Part shown: positions 52,108-60,086 of the stretch, piece after piece | Numbering within the stretch: position 1 is the stretch's first letter | Layout: every line of letters begins with the position of its first letter | Assembly (NCBI GenBank): GCA_041395905.1 | Contig: JAWKZP010000011.1 | Span: 107,784 to 171,783 of the forward strand | Direction of reading: 5' to 3' | Length of the DNA: 64,000 nt | Origin: UBA7803 sp041395905 | GTDB taxonomy: Bacteria; Pseudomonadota; Gammaproteobacteria; Pseudomonadales; Azotimanducaceae | Position numbers and translations under genes: made by a program | The notes under the pieces: model-generated | Seen by the model: only the letters and a program-made list of their open reading frames with translations | Told to the model about the DNA's origin: nothing | The model's database searches: none

Positions 52108-53035
52108 CAGCGACGACCTTCACCGCGAACGCGGTCACTGCGGGCACCTGCCCGGCCGGTGCGTTCGTAAACGCGCCGGCACCGTCGTTCAGCAGCAGGC
52201 CGACCCCGGCGCCGCCGTCCGCCGTTGCGATGTCAGTGTCGCCATCGCCGTCGGCGTCGAACATGACCGCGGAGCCGGTGCCGATTGTTGACACCGGCAC
52301 CTGCGTGGCGGTCACGTCCGTGAACACGCCCAGATTATTGTTGAGATGCAGCCGGTTCTGGCCGGCGAAGTTGGCGAAGAAGATGTCCAGTGAGCCGTCG
52401 CCGTTGACGTCACCCAGCGCAACGCCGTAGCTGAGATCGCTGTCCACTGCCAGGCGACCCGCGGGCGCGGCCGAGAACACGCCCGAGCCATTGTTGAGCA
52501 GCAGCTGATTGGCCGTGCCCCGATTGGCGATGACCGCGTCCAGATCACCGTCGCCGTCTACGTCCCCGAGGGCGACGTCCAGGCTGGTCTGCGACCCGAC
52601 CGGCAGCCGGCTCGCCGTCTGATCGGTAAAATTGCCCGAGCCGTCGTTGATCAGAATGCGGTTCTGACCTTCACCGACCAGCAGCGCGTCAGGTCCGTTC
52701 ACCCCATCCACGTCACCAAAGGCCACCGCGAGCGTCGTGTGCAGCGCGACACCAAGCCGGGTCGCCGTCTCATCGGTGAACGCGCCGCTGCCGTTGTTCA
52801 TCAGCAACCGGCTCTGCCCCCGGTTGGCCACCAGGATGTCGAGCCCATTGACGCCGTCCACGTCGGCAATGTCGAAATCGTAGGAGTCGTCGCTGTCCAG
52901 CGGCAGGCGGGTATCGGTCTGCTCGTTGTACGCAGCGTACGCCGCGCCGACCAGCAACCAGGGCTGCACCAGCGCGAAGATCACCGCGAGGCCGACCGTT
53001 CTGAGACCGCGGGAGGGCTTTCTGAAAGATCGCAC
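52037..53035 (-). CDS. VCBS/FG-GAP repeat N-terminal part of the Rhs protein
   Basis: 332 codons. Signal peptide (IFALVQPWLLVGAAYA), then six or so VCBS repeats of about 48 residues with FGDVDG..GDLDAVIANRG-type Ca-binding loops, as in the entry region of other large secreted Rhs and integrin-like proteins. GTG 53035 has AGGAG at eight bases. The final 16 residues after FDGSQD are out of frame; the propeller continues in the frame of the next fragment. Confidence 0.8.
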   Translation of the reverse strand: MRSFRKPSRGLRTVGLAVIFALVQPWLLVGAAYAAYNEQTDTRLPLDSDDSYDFDIADVDGVNGLDILVANRGQSRLLMNNGSGAFTDETATRLGVALHTTLAVAFGDVDGVNGPDALLVGEGQNRILINDGSGNFTDQTASRLPVGSQTSLDVALGDVDGDGDLDAVIANRGTANQLLLNNGSGVFSAAPAGRLAVDSDLSYGVALGDVNGDGSLDIFFANFAGQNRLHLNNNLGVFTDVTATQVPVSTIGTGSAVMFDADGDGDTDIATADGGAGVGLLLNDGAGAFTNAPAGQVPAVTAFAVKVVAGDIDFDGSQDAGGCARSGQRAAQ

Positions 53036-53059
53036 TGACTAGACTCCTAAATGCTCATT

Positions 53060-53467
53060 TCAACCGGCACCCTGATCGGTGCCGGCCGCCGCCGCGCGGC
53101 CGTCGCCGGCCTGGTCGCGCAGATCGTGAATCGCCTGAAAATCGAGATCGTCCGGCAGCTGGCGCGGATCGTGCTCGTAGAGGTCCCAGAACTCGGTGGC
53201 CACCATCCAGCCGCGTCCGGGAATGAAGATCTTCTCGCCGGTCGCGTCGTACTGGGGGGTGGTGGGCGCAATGTCCGTGGCAGCGGTTTCGGGCAGACTC
53301 CCGGGCGCCGCGGATTGCGGCTCGGCCGCGGGGGCGATGACCATCGCCGGATCCGGAGCATTGCGAACCTCAGGGCCGGAGTCGCTGCAGGATGCAGAGC
53401 ACAGCAGAACCACGCTCGCGGCCGCACGGCGAGCCAGAAGAAATCGCGTCGAAAGCGGATGCACCAT
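53060..53467 (-). CDS. Small putative lipoprotein upstream of the Rhs gene
   Basis: A 135-residue exported protein. Signal segment VVLLCSASCSDSG with a possible (non-ideal) lipobox SASC, a Pro/Ala-rich linker (40-75), then a compact C-terminal part IFIPGRGWMVATEFWDLYEHDPRQ. It is 24 bases upstream of the Rhs start and likely shares its transcript. It may be a periplasmic accessory for the large surface proteins. No family recognised. Confidence 0.7.
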   Translation of the reverse strand: MVHPLSTRFLLARRAAASVVLLCSASCSDSGPEVRNAPDPAMVIAPAAEPQSAAPGSLPETAATDIAPTTPQYDATGEKIFIPGRGWMVATEFWDLYEHDPRQLPDDLDFQAIHDLRDQAGDGRAAAAGTDQGAG

Positions 53468-53916
53468 CCAACCCCCAATCCACTACAGGTGCATGAATCC
53501 ACTGCTGGTCCGCGCTCACGAGAACACGCACCGTCCCCGCTCGTGTGCATGCAAACTTCGGGCCTGCACCTCCGGTTGCGATTTTTTCTATTTTGTTTCA
53601 GTAAGTTACAGCACCACCACCGGCGAGCGTGGGGGACATGTGTGCAGACCTGTCAAAGTATTCGACACACCTGGCGGCGGCGGCAGAGCCGCGCCGGTAC
53701 TCGATCAGAGCCGGCGATATCCTGAATCGATCGAATATTCAGCGAGTTGCGCGCGTTTCAGCGACGTTCGGATGACTACTGAAAGGAACGGCCGCCCCTG
53801 TCGGATTTTTTGCCATCCTGATGGGGAATTGGACAGGGCCGCATACGCCGGGCGTACGGCGACCGCCGTTACAGTTGATCTGGAAGCTCGCGATTTCCTC
53901 CGCTACGCTGCGCGCC
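53468..53916. other. Intergenic region, divergent promoters
   Basis: About 450 bases between the lipoprotein gene and the VTT-family gene. It has a short AT-rich patch (53581-53600) and a sigma-54-like element at 53551-53565. It also contains TGTGCAG at 53641-53647, a heptamer also found upstream of other candidate RpoN promoters here. I see no gene or RNA in it. An in-frame ATG for the VTT gene exists at 53821. Confidence 0.5.
53551..53565 (-). promoter_or_regulatory. Weak sigma-54-like element upstream of the lipoprotein-Rhs-PKD unit
   Basis: On the minus strand AGGCCCGAAGTTTGC: the -12 half TTTGC is good, the -24 half AGGCCC keeps GG and the ten-base spacing but departs from TGGCAC. Initiation would be near 53539, about 72 bases before the lipoprotein ATG. 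Confidence 0.3.
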
Positions 53917-54541
53917 GTGAACCGCCCCGGCAAAACCCTCCTCGTGATCACACTCGCACTGCTGATGCCCATCGTGCCGTTCGCGATCATCGGCGAGCTG
54001 CCCGGCGAGCGCTGGCTCTCCGCGAGCGACGACAGCGCAACGCTGTTTGCGCTCACGGGCGGCGGGCTGCTGCTGGCGGACGTACTGCTGCCGGTGCCGT
54101 CGAGCATCGTCATTTCACTTCTGGGTGGGCGCCTGGGTTTCGTCGCCGGCTGGGCCACCGCCTGGATCGGTCTGACGCTCGGCAATCTGCTGGGCTACTG
54201 GGTGGGGCGGTTGTGGCCGGCGCGAATGGCGCCTGACGTTGCCGAACAGCCGACGCTGCTGATCCTGATTCTCAGTCGACCGGTACCCATACTGGCCGAG
54301 GCGGCTGCCATCGGCGCCGGCGCAACCCGCGCCAACTTCGCCCATGTGGCCGGCGCCTGCGCGGCCGGCAACGCCGTGTACACGGGAATACTCACCGCAA
54401 CCGGGGCATCACTTGGTCACGACCGAAGTCGGCGGGCTGGGTCTCATTGCGCCGCTGCTGGTTCCGGCAATCGGCTGGTGGCTCTGGCGCAGGAGTGCCA
54501 GCCGCAGGTCGGCGGCGGTGGGTCGGCAGGCGGACGGCTGA
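53917..54541 (+). CDS. VTT/SNARE-associated (DedA/TVP38-like) membrane protein, frameshifted near 54410
   Basis: Inner-membrane protein of about 208 residues. Segments include TLLVITLALLMPIVPFAII, LLLADVLLPVPSSIVISLLG and the family core ISLLGGRLGFVAGW, LGYWVGRLWPA and LSRPVPILAEAAAIGAGA. After ILTATGASLG (near 54410) the frame is lost; GLIAPLLVPAIGWWLWRRSA, the expected last helix, continues in another frame to the stop at 54541. The start is unsure: GTG 53917 sits before the first membrane helix, ATG 53821 would add 32 residues. Convergent with the PEP-CTERM gene. Some VTT proteins are undecaprenyl-phosphate or lipid scramblases, but no role is fixed here. Confidence 0.7.
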
Positions 54542-54561
54542 CCCGCCGCCTGCTCAACCGA

Positions 54562-55290
54562 TCATACGGCGGCTTGCCCGCGGTTGCGACCGCGGCGCCG
54601 ACCCAGGCCGAGCGCCAGCAGGCCGCTGCCGAGCAGCAGCGCGGTACCGGGTTCCGGCACGGCAACCGGGCGGATGGCCAGCGTCGAGGAGAAGTAAACC
54701 GACTCCTGACTGTCCGAGTCGAAGTGCCCGAGGTAAAAGCCGGACGTGGGCGCGGTCGTGCTGAGCATGAAGCTCACGGTTGCGATCTCGTCTGCGAGCA
54801 GATCGAAGTTCCAGCCCAGCGCCATCGACACATCGTCTTCCAGGCCCAACGGGACGCCGTTGGAGTCGTCCAGAAGTCCGTCCAACAGGTTGTCGTAAAT
54901 GTCGCCAAACACCCAGCCAGGCTCGTCAATCTCCCAGCTCTGCCCAGCCGCCAGCGAACCGGTCGCAGCACCGTACTCGTTAAAGTAGGTATTGATTGCT
55001 TCGCTCATCTCGTGATCGACGAACAGCGCCACGTAGTGCGAGCCAGCGCCCGTGAAATCGAGACTCAGCGAACCGAGCCCGGACAGGTAGTCGAAGCCCG
55101 AATCATCGACGCCCAGAGCCCCGAGATCGCAATCGTATCCGAACGTCGTGCCGGCAGTCGTCGTGCCGTCGATATTCATCGCGCAGTCGAACAGATCGAT
55201 ACCGGCGGACGCCTGACCCGCAAATCCGAGGGCAACGGTCACGAGCAGCACTCGACCGAACATCCCCACCGCGAAGGTTTTCAACTTCAT
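54562..55290 (-). CDS. PEP-CTERM sorting domain protein
   Basis: A 242-residue secreted protein with a signal peptide (VTVALGFAGQASA) and a C-terminal sorting signal: VPEPGTALLLGSGLLALGLG followed by RRRGRNRG. This tripartite tail is recognised and cut by exosortase, usually in exopolysaccharide-producing Gram-negatives. The body is Gly/Ser/Asp-rich and beta-strand-like, low in charge, with two early cysteines. ATG 55290 follows GTGAGGGG. Its exosortase and EPS genes are not in the window. A sigma-54-like element precedes it. Confidence 0.93.
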   Translation of the reverse strand: MKLKTFAVGMFGRVLLVTVALGFAGQASAGIDLFDCAMNIDGTTTAGTTFGYDCDLGALGVDDSGFDYLSGLGSLSLDFTGAGSHYVALFVDHEMSEAINTYFNEYGAATGSLAAGQSWEIDEPGWVFGDIYDNLLDGLLDDSNGVPLGLEDDVSMALGWNFDLLADEIATVSFMLSTTAPTSGFYLGHFDSDSQESVYFSSTLAIRPVAVPEPGTALLLGSGLLALGLGRRRGRNRGQAAV

Positions 55291-55598
55291 CCCCTCACCC
55301 CATGTAAGCAAAGGATCCGGACGTCCCTGGCGCGGATCTGGTACTGGTTCGAGCAAAGCAGTGCAATTTTTAAACCAGAAGTATTTTTCATTGATAAATC
55401 ATGAGGTTAAGAAGGCCGTAGAGTTCGAGGGGCGAGCAACCTGTAAAGCCATCCTTCACCTCCGGACGCGCCGATGCGGGCCCTGCCGACCCGGCCCTCA
55501 CACGCAACTGCTTGATTAATCTGCGAAAACGCAGAGCTGTGCGGCCGGGAACCGCTCTGTGCAAGCACACAGCAGCACTGGCAAAATTTCCGACACTT
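55291..55598. other. Intergenic region upstream of the PEP-CTERM gene
   Basis: Includes an AT-rich patch (55360-55420), the sigma-54-like element at 55363-55377, and CTCTGTGCAAGCACACAG around 55555-55572 containing the palindrome TGTGCAAGCACA. The word CTCTGTGCA also occurs upstream of the toroid gene. No gene seen. Confidence 0.5.
55363..55377 (-). promoter_or_regulatory. Sigma-54 -24/-12 element of the PEP-CTERM gene
   Basis: On the minus strand TGGTTTAAAAATTGC followed by A: TGG and TTGCA halves with the required ten bases between GG and GC. Transcription would begin near 55351, about 60 bases before the ATG. RpoN promoters ahead of PEP-CTERM genes, with the PrsK/PrsR kinase-activator pair, are an established association. 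Confidence 0.6.
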
Positions 55599-56327
55599 TC
55601 AGGAACGGGGGGCAGACACCGTGATGGTGACCGGTGTCCCCGCCGCCGGCATCAATTCGGGATTGACCGTCACCGCGCCGTAATCTCCGAGCCCGAGCCC
55701 CGTGCGATGCTGGATGATGCTGTCCGGGTCGTGCACGACGCCGATCAGCGTGCCGTAGGCCTCCGCCATATAGAGCCCGTTCTGACCGAACCCCGAGCCG
55801 AGGTACACCCAGTCTGCAGGTGCCGGCTTGCCGTCCACGAGAATCAGATCGATCAACCCGTGGGTCTGAATCGTGCCGTCCCGGACCCACGACACATCGA
55901 TCTGCACGGGGTCACCCTTCAGCACTGCCGGGTCGAAATGATAGACGGGCAACGTCGCCTTGGACGCGTCCAGGCCCAGCAGAATGCAGGCGAGATTGAA
56001 GGAGACCGCGTCGGTATCCAGCTCGATGATGGCCTCGTAGGCCTTCATGCCGCCCCTGGTGACGGCCAGAAACTCGATGGGCATGGCCTCGGTGTCGACC
56101 GGCAGCACACTGCCCGCCACGCTGAACGGGCTAGTGTTTCGATCCACCACGATGTTGCCGATGCGGTAGCGGCCGTCGCCGAGATCGATGGGCTCCGGCG
56201 CGGCCGCAGGCTCGCCCGCCCCTGCAGGCTCCGGGACTTCGGTCTGCGCGGACGTTTGTGCCAGCGCCCCGAGGCCCGGAAATGCCAGCACGCCGGCCAA
56301 CAGGATCACACCGCCGAGTCTGCTCAT
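55599..56327 (-). CDS. YdjY-like exported protein
   Basis: A 242-residue protein with a signal peptide (LLAGVLAFPGLGALA), an Ala/Glu/Pro linker, and a domain whose core TRGGMKAYEAIIELDTDAVSFNLACILLGLD resembles the YdjY domain (unknown function), continuing with WVYLGSGFG. ATG overlaps the methyltransferase stop (ATGA). Third gene of a coupled radical SAM-methyltransferase unit. Envelope location suggests that the product of the upstream enzymes acts outside the cytoplasm, but no function is known. Confidence 0.75.
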   Translation of the reverse strand: MSRLGGVILLAGVLAFPGLGALAQTSAQTEVPEPAGAGEPAAAPEPIDLGDGRYRIGNIVVDRNTSPFSVAGSVLPVDTEAMPIEFLAVTRGGMKAYEAIIELDTDAVSFNLACILLGLDASKATLPVYHFDPAVLKGDPVQIDVSWVRDGTIQTHGLIDLILVDGKPAPADWVYLGSGFGQNGLYMAEAYGTLIGVVHDPDSIIQHRTGLGLGDYGAVTVNPELMPAAGTPVTITVSAPRS

Positions 56328-57343
56328 GTCTTTCTCCCCGTAACCACGCGATGTGGCATCGGCGGCGGGAACGCAGCCGTCTGCACCTGGTCGAATCCCG
56401 CGGCACGCATCCAGTCCGCCACGTCGGCGTCGGCATGCACACCGCCGTCGGGCGCGGTAAGCAGCATGTTCAAGCCGAACAGGGTCGCGAACGTCGGGCT
56501 GGCGCCGCCGGCATCGGCGAACACGTCGCTGACGATGAGCAGCCCGCCAGGCTCCAGCGCGTCGGCTGCGCGCGCGATGAGTTTGCGGCAGCCCGCCTCG
56601 CTCTCGCGGTGAAACACGCCCGAGATGAGCACCGCGTCGTTGCCTCCGGGAAAGGGTATCTCGTGGAAGCTGCCGGCCAGGGTCTGCACCCGACCCGCCG
56701 CACCCAGCGACGCGATGATGTCCTGGGCGTGGGCCACGACGCCGGGCAGGTCGAGTACCACCGCCTCGAGCCCCGGATAGCGCGCGGCGAACAGCGACGC
56801 ATAGGTGCCGGGACCGCCGCCCACGTCCAGCAGCCGGCGACGCCCGTCGAGCGATACCAGCTCCACCAGCACACGCCCGACACCCAGGGCCCGGTCGTGC
56901 ATGCCGTAGACGAAGTCGCGGGTGATCTTCTCGTCGCCGCCCAGATAGTCGGCGCTCGGCATCTGCGGCGCGCCGCTGTGCACCGCCTGCTCCAGGCGTC
57001 CCCAGGTGGCGTACAGGTTGTCGCTGTAACGGATCGCGTTGCCGAGGTACCCGGGGCGACCTGCGACCAGAAACGCCGCCGCCATGGGCGCGTTGGCGTA
57101 ACCCGACTCGTGTTCCTCCAGCAGTCCGAGCGCGATGCAGGCGTTCAGCAGCAGCCGCAGCGCGCGCGGCTCGGCCGTGAGCTCCGCGCAGAGCGCATTC
57201 AGACCGCGCGGACCTTCCGCCAGGGCCTGGAACAGACCCATCCGGTTGGCCGTCAGCAGCACCTGGGCATCCCAGAATGCTGTGGACAGCGCCATGATCG
57301 GCGCCGGGGTGATCGCGGCAGGTTGCTTCGACTCGCTGTTCAC
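56324..57343 (-). CDS. Class I SAM-dependent O-methyltransferase (CrtF/ASMT-like)
   Basis: A 339-residue methyltransferase with the helical N-terminal dimerisation/winged-helix domain (FWDAQVLLTANRMGLFQALA; RALRLLLNACIALGLL) and a Rossmann domain with motif I LLDVGGGPGTYASLFAARYP, LDLPGVV (acidic ribose site) and GGLLIVSDVFAD. Such enzymes methylate hydroxyl groups of aromatic or isoprenoid-like compounds. GTG 57343 overlaps the radical SAM stop (GTGA) and its own stop overlaps the YdjY-like ATG, so all three are likely coupled. Confidence 0.88.
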   Translation of the reverse strand: MNSESKQPAAITPAPIMALSTAFWDAQVLLTANRMGLFQALAEGPRGLNALCAELTAEPRALRLLLNACIALGLLEEHESGYANAPMAAAFLVAGRPGYLGNAIRYSDNLYATWGRLEQAVHSGAPQMPSADYLGGDEKITRDFVYGMHDRALGVGRVLVELVSLDGRRRLLDVGGGPGTYASLFAARYPGLEAVVLDLPGVVAHAQDIIASLGAAGRVQTLAGSFHEIPFPGGNDAVLISGVFHRESEAGCRKLIARAADALEPGGLLIVSDVFADAGGASPTFATLFGLNMLLTAPDGGVHADADVADWMRAAGFDQVQTAAFPPPMPHRVVTGRKT

Positions 57344-58584
57344 GATGCAGCCCGGGTGCGGCCGGCCTCGTGGTCCATGTCGCACTCCATCTGCATGTAG
57401 GCGCAACGCCGGCACATGAAACCGTCCCAGAAGTGCAGGTCATGGCGCTCGCGTACGGCCTGGTAGCCGAGCATCAGCTTCTCGAAGTAGCCGCGCAGCC
57501 GCGACAGGTAATCCGGGTGGTCGCGCCCGCCCACGGGCCAGTACAGTGAGTAGATGGGAATGATGCCGCGGCCGCACAGATCTTCCGCGCCTGCAATGGC
57601 GAGATCGGCCGCCTGCTCCCAGTCGAGACCGTATTCAGGTTCCAGCTCGATGCCGGCGACCATGGCGCTGTAGACGCGCTCCCGCCCCCACAGCGCCACG
57701 GCGTGCTCGAGCGAGGCGATCCAGTTGTCGTAGCCGACGTAGCGGTTCTTGCCCGGACAGACCTGCTCGAACAGCGGCTTCGACCAGACCTCCAGATTGA
57801 AGGAAATGCTGTCCACCAGTCCGGCGCGGTGAAGCTCCTCGAGCATGTCATTGGGGAGGGCGCCGGAACCGCACGCCACCGGAATTTCATGCTGATTGAC
57901 TGCCTGCACGGCGCGGGCCAGTTCCAGGTAACGACGCGCCTCGTCGCGCCAGTCGAGCATGGAGCCGCCGACGAGATACAGATGCCGCAGATCCGTCTCG
58001 GCGATGGCGGCGCGCAGCGTTTCCTGGAGCCGGTCATAGGTCCGGGTCGGCAGCGAGGTGACGTGCGCCACCTGGCCGAGGTGCTGCAGGCGCTTGTCCG
58101 GCGCGCCGTAGGCGCAGAACGTGCAGCGCATGGACACGCCGTCGTGCTTCTCCAGGAAGTACTCGCAACCGGGGGCAACGTTGATGACTGCCATGTCGCC
58201 GTGCAGGCTGACTCCGGTCTGAGCCATGGGGAAGCCGTCGCTGGTGGTGGCGCGCATCCAGTCCGGCCGCGGCTCGAACGTGATGGGAAGTTCCAGGTCG
58301 CTGCCGTCGCACAGCAGCCGATAGCCCTGGCTTTCGCCGCCGGTCACATGCCAGCGCGAATCGCCGGCACCTTTGATGCGCGCCATGGTGCCATCGGCCG
58401 TGCGCAGCATGTAGGGGATCTCGGCCTTGCCGGCACCCGTCGGGTCCGGCTCGCCGGGCTGAAAGCGATAGGGGTAGAAGTTGGGAAACGCCCGCTCAGC
58501 CGCCTCGCCCAGCGCCTCGCTGTAGCGAATACCTTCGAACAGAAGATCCAGCTTGAGTGCCGCCACCGGACCGAGAGAGTTCAT
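57340..58584 (-). CDS. Radical SAM enzyme with unusual CX13CX2C motif
   Basis: A 414-residue radical SAM protein. The cluster motif in GCEYFLEKHDGVSM then RCTFCAYG gives C-x13-C-x2-C in place of the common Cx3Cx2C. A barrel follows with LYLVGGSMLDW, SFNLEVWSKPLFEQVCPG and GRDHPDYLSRL. A C-terminal cysteine set CRRCAYMQMEC may bind an auxiliary cluster. A roughly 130-residue N-terminal domain precedes the motif. ATG 58584 has CAGGAGC seven bases upstream. First gene of the trio; substrate unknown. Confidence 0.88.
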   Translation of the reverse strand: MNSLGPVAALKLDLLFEGIRYSEALGEAAERAFPNFYPYRFQPGEPDPTGAGKAEIPYMLRTADGTMARIKGAGDSRWHVTGGESQGYRLLCDGSDLELPITFEPRPDWMRATTSDGFPMAQTGVSLHGDMAVINVAPGCEYFLEKHDGVSMRCTFCAYGAPDKRLQHLGQVAHVTSLPTRTYDRLQETLRAAIAETDLRHLYLVGGSMLDWRDEARRYLELARAVQAVNQHEIPVACGSGALPNDMLEELHRAGLVDSISFNLEVWSKPLFEQVCPGKNRYVGYDNWIASLEHAVALWGRERVYSAMVAGIELEPEYGLDWEQAADLAIAGAEDLCGRGIIPIYSLYWPVGGRDHPDYLSRLRGYFEKLMLGYQAVRERHDLHFWDGFMCRRCAYMQMECDMDHEAGRTRAAS

Positions 58585-58644
58585 GGCAAAGCTCCTGTTC
58601 GCAACGCCCATGGCTGCCCGCGCAGCTTGCATCAAAACCGCTCG

Positions 58645-58650
58645 AGTATA
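58645..58650 (-). promoter_or_regulatory. -10 box for the radical SAM unit
   Basis: TATACT on the minus strand, about 60 bases before the radical SAM ATG, with a poor CTTTGC-like -35 seventeen bases upstream. It lies inside the 70-base gap to the divergent histidine kinase gene. Confidence 0.4.
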
Positions 58651-58654
58651 ACGT

Positions 58655-60046
58655 ATGCGGCTCAGCCGCAAAGCGATGCAGCCGCACATGCGCTCCACAC
58701 CGACCCTCTATCGACGCGTGTTCCTGCCGTTCGCAATCACGGTCGTGGTCGCAATGCTGATTGCCTGGTGGAGCGCCGTGACGCTGCTCGGCAACACCCT
58801 GCAGGGGCGTCTGCACGCCCAGCTGCAGCAGGCGACCAGCGTGCTCGCAGCAGGATCGCTGCCGTTCACGGCGGATCTGCTGGCTCAGCTCGGCGCGCTC
58901 CAGAATGCCGATTTCGCACTGCTGCACGCGGACGGATCAGTGGGGCTCGCCACCTACACGACCCTGGAGCGCAGCCGCGTCGAAGATCTGATCCGAGCCG
59001 CGTGGATGGACGGCAGCGACCGCCACGGCCCGGACTACGATCTGGTGCTTGCCCGTCTCGCCGAGGGCCGCAGCCGCGACTACGTTGCCGTCGCCGGGCT
59101 CGCTTCGCTCGACGACATCGAGGACGCGACCCGGCGAACGGCGGCGCTGCTCGGGCTGCTGACCCTGATGGGGGTCGCGGTGGTGGCCTGGTGGGGCCAT
59201 CGTCTGAGCATCGCCATCGCCCAACCGGTGCGCGAGCTGGGCGAGCTGGCACGCCACGTCGCCGCAGGCGAGCGACGGGTGCAGCTGCCGGAACCACGGA
59301 CGCGCGAGCTCGCGGAGCTGACGCGCGCGTTCAACGACATGACCGGGCGCCTCGATGCCTACGAGGCGGAGCTTGTTCGCGCCAGCCGCCTCGCCGGGCT
59401 CGGCGAGATCGCGACCACCATCGCCCATGAGATCCGCAATCCGCTCACCGCCATCAAGCTGCAGCTGCAGCTGCTCGGCGAGCAGCTGCCGGCATCGGAG
59501 CAACAGACCGTGGTGCAACTGCTTACCGAGATTCAACGGTTGGAGCTGATCGTCTCAGGCACCCTGGCGCACGCCAGACCGCAGCAGATCGAGACCGCTC
59601 GGCGTGACCTGAACGCGACCATCCGCGACGTGGTGACGCTGATGAGCCCGCAGTTCGCTCATCGTCGCATCGTCCTGGACCTGAAGCTGTCGGCGCTGCC
59701 GGAGCTGGCGCTCGATGCCGACCGTTTCAAGCAGGTGCTGTTCAACGTGCTCAGCAACGCGGCCGACGCCCTCAACGGCCCCGGTACGGTGCGCGTGTCG
59801 AGCCACCTCGACGGCACCACGGCCGTGGTTGCCATCGAGGACGACGGCCCCGGGGTGACCCCGGAACAGGCGCACAGGTTGTTCCACGAGCCGGTAGCCA
59901 GCCACAAGAGCACCGGGCTCGGGCTCGGGCTCATGGTTTCCCGCGAGCTGATCGAGCTGCACGGCGGCAGCATCGCAGTGGATCGGAGCCCTGCCCTCGG
60001 CGGTGCGCGCTTCACCATTCGCTTACCTGCGCCGCCCGGCGCTTGA
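58655..60046 (+). CDS. Membrane sensor histidine kinase
   Basis: A 463-residue kinase: TM1 (about 24-45, FLPFAITVVVAMLIAWWSAV), a periplasmic sensor of about 115 residues, TM2 (about 163-182), HAMP, and a HisKA/HATPase core. The phosphoacceptor is His258 in IAHEIRNPLTAIK, the N-box NVLSNAADAL, and G-boxes DDGPGV and GLGLGL. The sensor region is short and not a known family. ATG 58655 is the longest start; ATGs at 58676 and 58688 are equally possible, none with a clear ribosome site. The cognate regulator follows 40 bases on. NtrB-like core, as expected for RpoN pathways. Confidence 0.92.
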   Translation: MRLSRKAMQPHMRSTPTLYRRVFLPFAITVVVAMLIAWWSAVTLLGNTLQGRLHAQLQQATSVLAAGSLPFTADLLAQLGALQNADFALLHADGSVGLATYTTLERSRVEDLIRAAWMDGSDRHGPDYDLVLARLAEGRSRDYVAVAGLASLDDIEDATRRTAALLGLLTLMGVAVVAWWGHRLSIAIAQPVRELGELARHVAAGERRVQLPEPRTRELAELTRAFNDMTGRLDAYEAELVRASRLAGLGEIATTIAHEIRNPLTAIKLQLQLLGEQLPASEQQTVVQLLTEIQRLELIVSGTLAHARPQQIETARRDLNATIRDVVTLMSPQFAHRRIVLDLKLSALPELALDADRFKQVLFNVLSNAADALNGPGTVRVSSHLDGTTAVVAIEDDGPGVTPEQAHRLFHEPVASHKSTGLGLGLMVSRELIELHGGSIAVDRSPALGGARFTIRLPAPPGA

Positions 60047-60086
60047 GGTAGACTGCACCCTGGAGCAATCGGACGGTGCGCCGTTC

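Larger units (their letters stand above)
46144..53035 (-). pseudogene. Secreted VCBS/Ig/YD-repeat Rhs protein, interrupted by about seven single-base indels
   Basis: Read as one gene, this encodes about 2295 residues: signal peptide (to about 35), VCBS/FG-GAP repeats, bacterial Ig-like domains, an Rhs entry segment (IKRTYDSRNRSKVDDFGNGW), about 45 YD repeats, the Rhs core (YLRARYLDPEILRFITRDPYAG) and a 205-residue tip. The frame changes near 52080, 51780, 51653, 51630, 51597, 51217 and 50160; at each, protein similarity continues in the next frame without loss. Several look like one missing base. That pattern favours sequencing or assembly error over decay, but true inactivation is not excluded. 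GTG 53035 has AGGAG eight bases upstream. Confidence 0.75.

Noticed and set aside
55353..55366. TTGCACTGCTTTGC on the minus strand as a sigma-54 promoter
   Set aside because: GG/GC-type spacing is one base short and the -24 lacks GG; the overlapping TGGTTTAAAAATTGC fits better.
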